Source: Pelagophyceae sp. CCMP2097 (Eukaryota > Sar > Pelagophyceae). From it: 21,268 bases of DNA. The stretch covers positions 17,945-39,212 of the forward strand of contig MU657251.1 in NCBI GenBank assembly GCA_026770575.1, in the 5' to 3' direction. Shown here piece by piece: positions 18,131 to 21,268 of the stretch. The notes beneath the pieces are model-generated. The model was not told the origin of the DNA. It made no database searches and saw only the letters and a list, made by a program, of their open reading frames with translations. The translations under genes were made by a program, and so were the position numbers. Numbering within the stretch: position 1 is the first letter of the stretch; the number at the start of each line of letters is the position of its first letter.

Positions 18131-19168
18131 ATGAGACCGCGCGCGCTCGCGGTCCTCACTTCAGCGTCGTCGACGGCGCGGCGGCTCTGCAGCGGCGGCG
18201 CCTCTGCGGACACGTCCCGCATCCTCAGTTCCAAGACGCACTTTGAGGTCCTCTCGCTCCCGGAAGAGGTGCGGTTTCGGTTGATCTTTGGAGCCCCCTC
18301 GGAGTCCTCCCGCTGCTTTGGCACTCGTCTCCAAGCGACCCTCGTGGGCTTCGTTTGTCCGCTGCAGTCGGCCGGGAGGTCGATGTTCCACCCGCGGCGT
18401 CTTTTTCTTCCCCCGCGACGCTTCCCCCGCGTTTCTAGGTAAACCCGGAGAGCCGCGTGAAGCGGTCGTTCCTCGAGCTGGCGCAGCGCGTGCACCCGGA
18501 CAAGTGCCACTGTCCCGAGGCTGGGAAAGCGTTTAACCGTCTGAAAGATGCCTTTGCCGCCATCGAGTCCCAAGAGCTCCAAGAGCTCCAGCTCGCGAAC
18601 CTGCAGCGCGAGCGCGGCCGCGGTGGCACGGCGAGCAAGATCAACGCACGCCGCAGCGCTGTTTTGGAATCCTCGGAATTCTTCGGAAAAACGCACGAGC
18701 GCGCATGCACAAAAACTTATTTATCGCCGCCGCTGCGCCGTCCAGCCTTTGACGTAGGACACGCTGGAGGATTTCAGTCAGACGCGCATGATCGCCATGG
18801 GCGTGGCCTTGCTCATCGCAGCGGTGCGGCGAAACGGCGTCCCTTTGGCGTCTCACGGGGTTCGCGGGACGAGGCGAGGCGCCGACGGCCGCGCGTAGGA
18901 ACTGGCGTGGCTCGCGTTCAAGGCGGCCTTTCCGGTGCCGCCCGAGGTCCTGGCGGCCATCGCGCTGGAGAAGCGGCGGCTGGCGTCGCTCCCCGAGCCG
19001 CGGGGCACGACGACGCCGCTCGCGCCCTGGGGTGCGACCAACGCGGGCGAACCTCTCATCGGCTTCTCCTCCGCCAACATCTTCGCGCAGCTGCAAAGTC
19101 GACGAGATGAACGGCAGCAGCAGGCGACCGGCGCCCCCAAGATCGACAAGCCCGAGAGCCCTCGATAA
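18131..19168 (+). CDS. J-domain (DnaJ-like) protein with probable mitochondrial presequence
   Basis: Four exons: 18131-18268, 18439-18660, 18758-18823 and 18899-19168; introns of 170, 97 and 75 nt; about 231 aa. The N-terminus MRPRALAVLTSASSTARRL is basic and lacks acids, as in mitochondrial presequences. The J domain follows at about 35-85: THFEVLSLPEE, an intron, then SFLELAQRVHPDKCHC and AFNRLKDAFAAI, with the essential HPD intact. A helical C-terminal part (MIAMGVALLIAAELAWLAFKAAFPVPPEVLAAIAL) is partly hydrophobic and may contact a membrane. J proteins stimulate Hsp70 ATPase, so a mitochondrial Hsp70 co-chaperone is the natural reading. The donor of intron 2 (GTTTTGG) is atypical but the only one keeping phase. 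I do not recognise a specific DNAJC ortholog. Confidence 0.75.
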
Positions 19169-19585
19169 CGACCTCTCACGTGTGCACCTTCAAAAGCCGC
19201 GGCAACCCGGAATTCCGGCGTCGTCTCTCCGGGTGCGCCGCCGATGCGGCCCTCGCGCCTCATGCCTCGGCCCGCCGTTGGAGGGATGGTCTCTCAAGGG
19301 TGGTATGAACGAAGGTATGGCGGGGTATTTATGCTTGGAACACCCAAGGTACCTGGGAATCGATACCAGCGCCCCGGGCCTCGCGGCCGCCGCGCACGCG
19401 CGGTATGAACGGCCGGCCGGGTCGTCGAAGGAGGAGACGCGGTCGGCGGGTCGAGGCGCGGCTCCCGCGATGCGGTCGAGGGCCGCGATGCGGTCGAGGG
19501 GGCAAGGAAGAACATTAATTAAGAAAGGGGCGCAGACGCGCCCCGCTGCCGCTCGGAAACAGCGACGCGGGACAACGCGCGCGGG
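19169..19585. other. Structured non-coding region next to the recombinase gene
   Basis: 417 nt between the J-protein and recombinase stops. GGTATGAACG occurs at 19302-19311 and 19401-19410. Between them GGTAT...ATACC inverted ends enclose a CTTGG/CCAAG hairpin and a GGTACC palindrome (about 19325-19367). A 17-bp perfect direct repeat, CGCGATGCGGTCGAGGG, is at 19466-19482 and 19484-19500. A TTAATTAA follows at about 19515-19522. These may mark the end of the mobile element. No coding signal is seen. Confidence 0.45.
19466..19500. repeat. 17-bp direct repeat pair near the recombinase 3' end
   Basis: CGCGATGCGGTCGAGGG at 19466-19482 is repeated perfectly at 19484-19500 with one base between. 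Confidence 0.85.
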
Positions 19586-21268
19586 TCACGGCGGGGCGCC
19601 TGCTCGCGCTCCGCCGCCGCTTGCGGGTCTCGCCCGGGCCGTGCCCGGGCCGTGCGCGGGTCGCGGCGGGGGCGCCTGCTCGGTCCGCGGCCGCTTGCAC
19701 GGCGGGGCCGCCTCCTCGCTCCGCCGCCGCTTGCGGGTCTCGGCGGCCCTGGTGCCCTTGGCCGACCGCTCGGCGGCGCCGGGCCGCGCGCGTTGCAGCT
19801 CGACGAAGACGTGCTGCATCGCGCGCCACGACGGCTTCGGGCCGTCGAACTCCAACAGCAGCCGGTTCATCTCGGCGACCGCGGCCACCTCGCCGAGCTC
19901 CTCGATGCAGTCGAAGGCCGGCTTGCGCTTCGCGAAGGCCTTGTTCCTCTTGTTCGACTCCTTGCCTTGTGGCGTGCGCCAGGAGCCTCCTCCCTTGACC
20001 TTGGCGTCCTTGCCGGGCCCGTAGAACGCCTCGAGCGCCTGCACGGGCGGGGACTGCGAGTTTTTGCCGCGGAGGTACTCCTGGGGGACCTCCTCGGGCG
20101 AAACGTAGTTGCCGAGGACGAAGTCCCGCGCGAATTGCGGCACAGCGTCCGTCGGCCACGACGCCACGTCCCCGGCGCCGCACCTCGCGCCGAGCAGCGG
20201 CGCCGAGCGCGGCGCCGAGCGCGGCGCCGAGCGCGGCGCTGCCAACGGGCGCTCCGAGACGAACAGCGACCGCGGGTATGGCGCCGACTCGTCGCGGCCA
20301 CAAAGCAGCCGGTGCACTTCTCGGATCTCGAGCCGCGTCGTGGGCGAGATGCCTGCCGCGCCGGCGACCGGCGCAGCGGGCTGCGCGTTGAGGAACGAAG
20401 AGAGGATTGCCGCAGTCTGCGTGTCGCCCCGCTCCGCCAACTCCTTTGCAGTTTGGCACAAGACAGCCCGCGGCGCCACCGCCATGGCCGCGAGCGACGC
20501 TTCGCGGTACGCGGCGAACTCGGCCGTGTTGAAGGGCGAGCACGTGAAGATGCTGTGGGACGGCATCTTGTCGTACAAGAAAGACAGGTCCTGGATGAGC
20601 ACCTCGGCCGAGTGGTCGGCCAACTCCAAGAAGCCCTTGAGCGTCATGTCGACGTCTCCCGCGGGGAAGTTGCCCGACGCGATGGCCTCCTTGAGCGGCC
20701 CCAGCGACTTCGAGAAGACCTTGTCCTTGAGCGCCGACGGGACGGGGAAGATGGCGCGGGGCACGTGAAAGTGGCCACCCTGCGAGGGCAGGCCGCATTT
20801 GAGGCGCATCGACTCGAACGGCGCGCCGTGGGCGTACGCCGCGTCGTGCGCGTCCGTGTTGTGCTTCCAGCGGCCGGCCTTCTTGCGCTGCTCCCGGCCG
20901 ACGCCGTCGTATTCCGACTGGCGCGAGGTCACGCCGCGCTCAAAGTGCAACTTCTTCTTCGACTCGATCGGCGGGTCGGTGCACTCGTGCATCTTGGCGC
21001 ATTCTCGGTAGGCGGTCGAGTAGCAGGACGGAACACGCCCGTCTGGCTTCGTGGTGGCCGCGTCGACGCCGTGGAAGAAGTAGGCGCCGAACCATATCTT
21101 CTCGACTATGTCCTCGCCGTCCTTGGACACGACGCGCGGCGTAAAGTCCTCGAGCGTCGGCCCGATGCCCAACTGCTCGAACTGCTCGAACATCTCCAAG
21201 GCGACGGCGAAGTGCGTGCACTGCGTGGGGTCGTCCACGTGGCGCATCGCTACCGCTTGGCGCCAGGC
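19586..21268 (-). CDS. Crypton-like tyrosine recombinase (Ndc10-like fold) with GCR1_C-like domain, 5' end outside window
   Basis: The frame is open from the window edge to the stop at 19586, 560 codons visible; an internal ATG at 21247 is unlikely to be the true start. Numbering from that ATG, the catalytic C-terminal half of a Crypton/Ndc10-type tyrosine recombinase is visible: HFER (101-104) for the HxxR box, KKAGRWKHN (123-130) and Y138 as candidate nucleophile. FESMRLKCGLP and HVPRA follow, as in relatives. The upstream catalytic Arg would lie outside the window. Residues about 385-450 (PPVQALEAFYG...WRTPQG...RKPAFDCIEE) resemble the GCR1_C DNA-binding domain that follows the recombinase in Cryptons. 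A bipartite nuclear signal RKRRRSEEAAPPCKRPR lies near 505-521. It probably cuts and rejoins DNA to move its element. It could instead be a domesticated DNA-binding protein, but the HxxR/Y residues look intact. The domain call rests on remembered motif layout. Confidence 0.7.
   Translation of the reverse strand, partial: AWRQAVAMRHVDDPTQCTHFAVALEMFEQFEQLGIGPTLEDFTPRVVSKDGEDIVEKIWFGAYFFHGVDAATTKPDGRVPSCYSTAYRECAKMHECTDPPIESKKKLHFERGVTSRQSEYDGVGREQRKKAGRWKHNTDAHDAAYAHGAPFESMRLKCGLPSQGGHFHVPRAIFPVPSALKDKVFSKSLGPLKEAIASGNFPAGDVDMTLKGFLELADHSAEVLIQDLSFLYDKMPSHSIFTCSPFNTAEFAAYREASLAAMAVAPRAVLCQTAKELAERGDTQTAAILSSFLNAQPAAPVAGAAGISPTTRLEIREVHRLLCGRDESAPYPRSLFVSERPLAAPRSAPRSAPRSAPLLGARCGAGDVASWPTDAVPQFARDFVLGNYVSPEEVPQEYLRGKNSQSPPVQALEAFYGPGKDAKVKGGGSWRTPQGKESNKRNKAFAKRKPAFDCIEELGEVAAVAEMNRLLLEFDGPKPSWRAMQHVFVELQRARPGAAERSAKGTRAAETRKRRRSEEAAPPCKRPRTEQAPPPRPAHGPGTARARPASGGGARAGAPP
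19607..19742 (-). repeat. 26-bp direct repeat within the C-terminal basic region of the recombinase
   Basis: A 26-bp block is identical at 19607-19632 and 19717-19742 (begins CGCTCCGCCG, ends GCGGGTCTCG). The right copy encodes ETRKRRRSE of the nuclear signal; the left copy is read in another frame in the Ala/Gly/Pro-rich tail, so the duplication is probably recent. Confidence 0.75.
20197..20240 (-). repeat. 12-bp tandem repeat (GCGGCGCCGAGC) in the recombinase ORF
   Basis: Three perfect 12-bp copies plus a partial fourth encode APRS repeats in the linker between the recombinase and GCR1_C-like domains. Confidence 0.8.

Noticed and set aside
1..21268. CRISPR arrays, bacterial operons, rRNA genes or integrated viral genes.
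   Set aside because: No regularly spaced repeats with unique spacers, no Shine-Dalgarno-led gene clusters, no rRNA signature and no viral hallmark protein were seen.

Overview
This is GC-rich nuclear DNA from a compact eukaryotic genome. It carries nine protein genes of eukaryotic type, most with several very short introns (about 40-170 nt). The set includes ESCRT-associated BRO1, a TBC1D20-like Rab-GAP, mitochondrial ribosomal protein L22, a GT61 glycosyltransferase and an MFS sugar porter. A partial Crypton-like recombinase gene lies at the right edge. Short introns with a recurrent GTGCG donor and an invariable G after nearly every acceptor, GC-rich codons and dense packing suggest a marine microalga. 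A pelagophyte stramenopile (Aureococcus/Pelagomonas type) is my best guess and a haptophyte is the alternative. This is inference; nothing in the window fixes the species.

Layout, left to right. 1-69: 3' part of a tRNA-Met-like sequence with an A-rich tail. 321-1728 (+): Methyltransf_32/GSTCD-like methyltransferase. 1797-5820 (-): ALIX/Bro1-like protein with ubiquitin-interacting motifs. 6059-8209 (-): EF-hand protein. 8622-10250 (+): TBC1D20-like Rab-GAP with a C-terminal membrane anchor. 10425-12129 (-): coiled-coil protein. 12471-13459 (-): mitochondrial uL22. 13568-15838 (+): GT61-family glycosyltransferase. 15972-17635 (-): sugar/polyol MFS transporter. 18131-19168 (+): probable mitochondrial J-domain protein. 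19586-21268 (-): Crypton-like tyrosine recombinase with a GCR1_C-like domain, open at the window edge.

The genes largely alternate head-to-head (shared promoters of about 0.1-0.5 kb) and tail-to-tail (stop-to-stop gaps of 68-417 nt). They do not form one pathway. Themes are membrane traffic (BRO1, TBC1D20, GT61, MFS) and mitochondria (L22, J protein). The only clearly mobile gene is the recombinase; its 3' flank holds short direct repeats and hairpins.

Exon boundaries were set by hand from reading-frame switches, splice dinucleotides and family conservation. Most are phase-consistent. The least certain are two junctions in the GT61 gene, one in the MFS gene, one in the coiled-coil gene and one in the J-protein gene. 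Very long open frames opposite these genes are by-products of the GC-rich composition and were not annotated.
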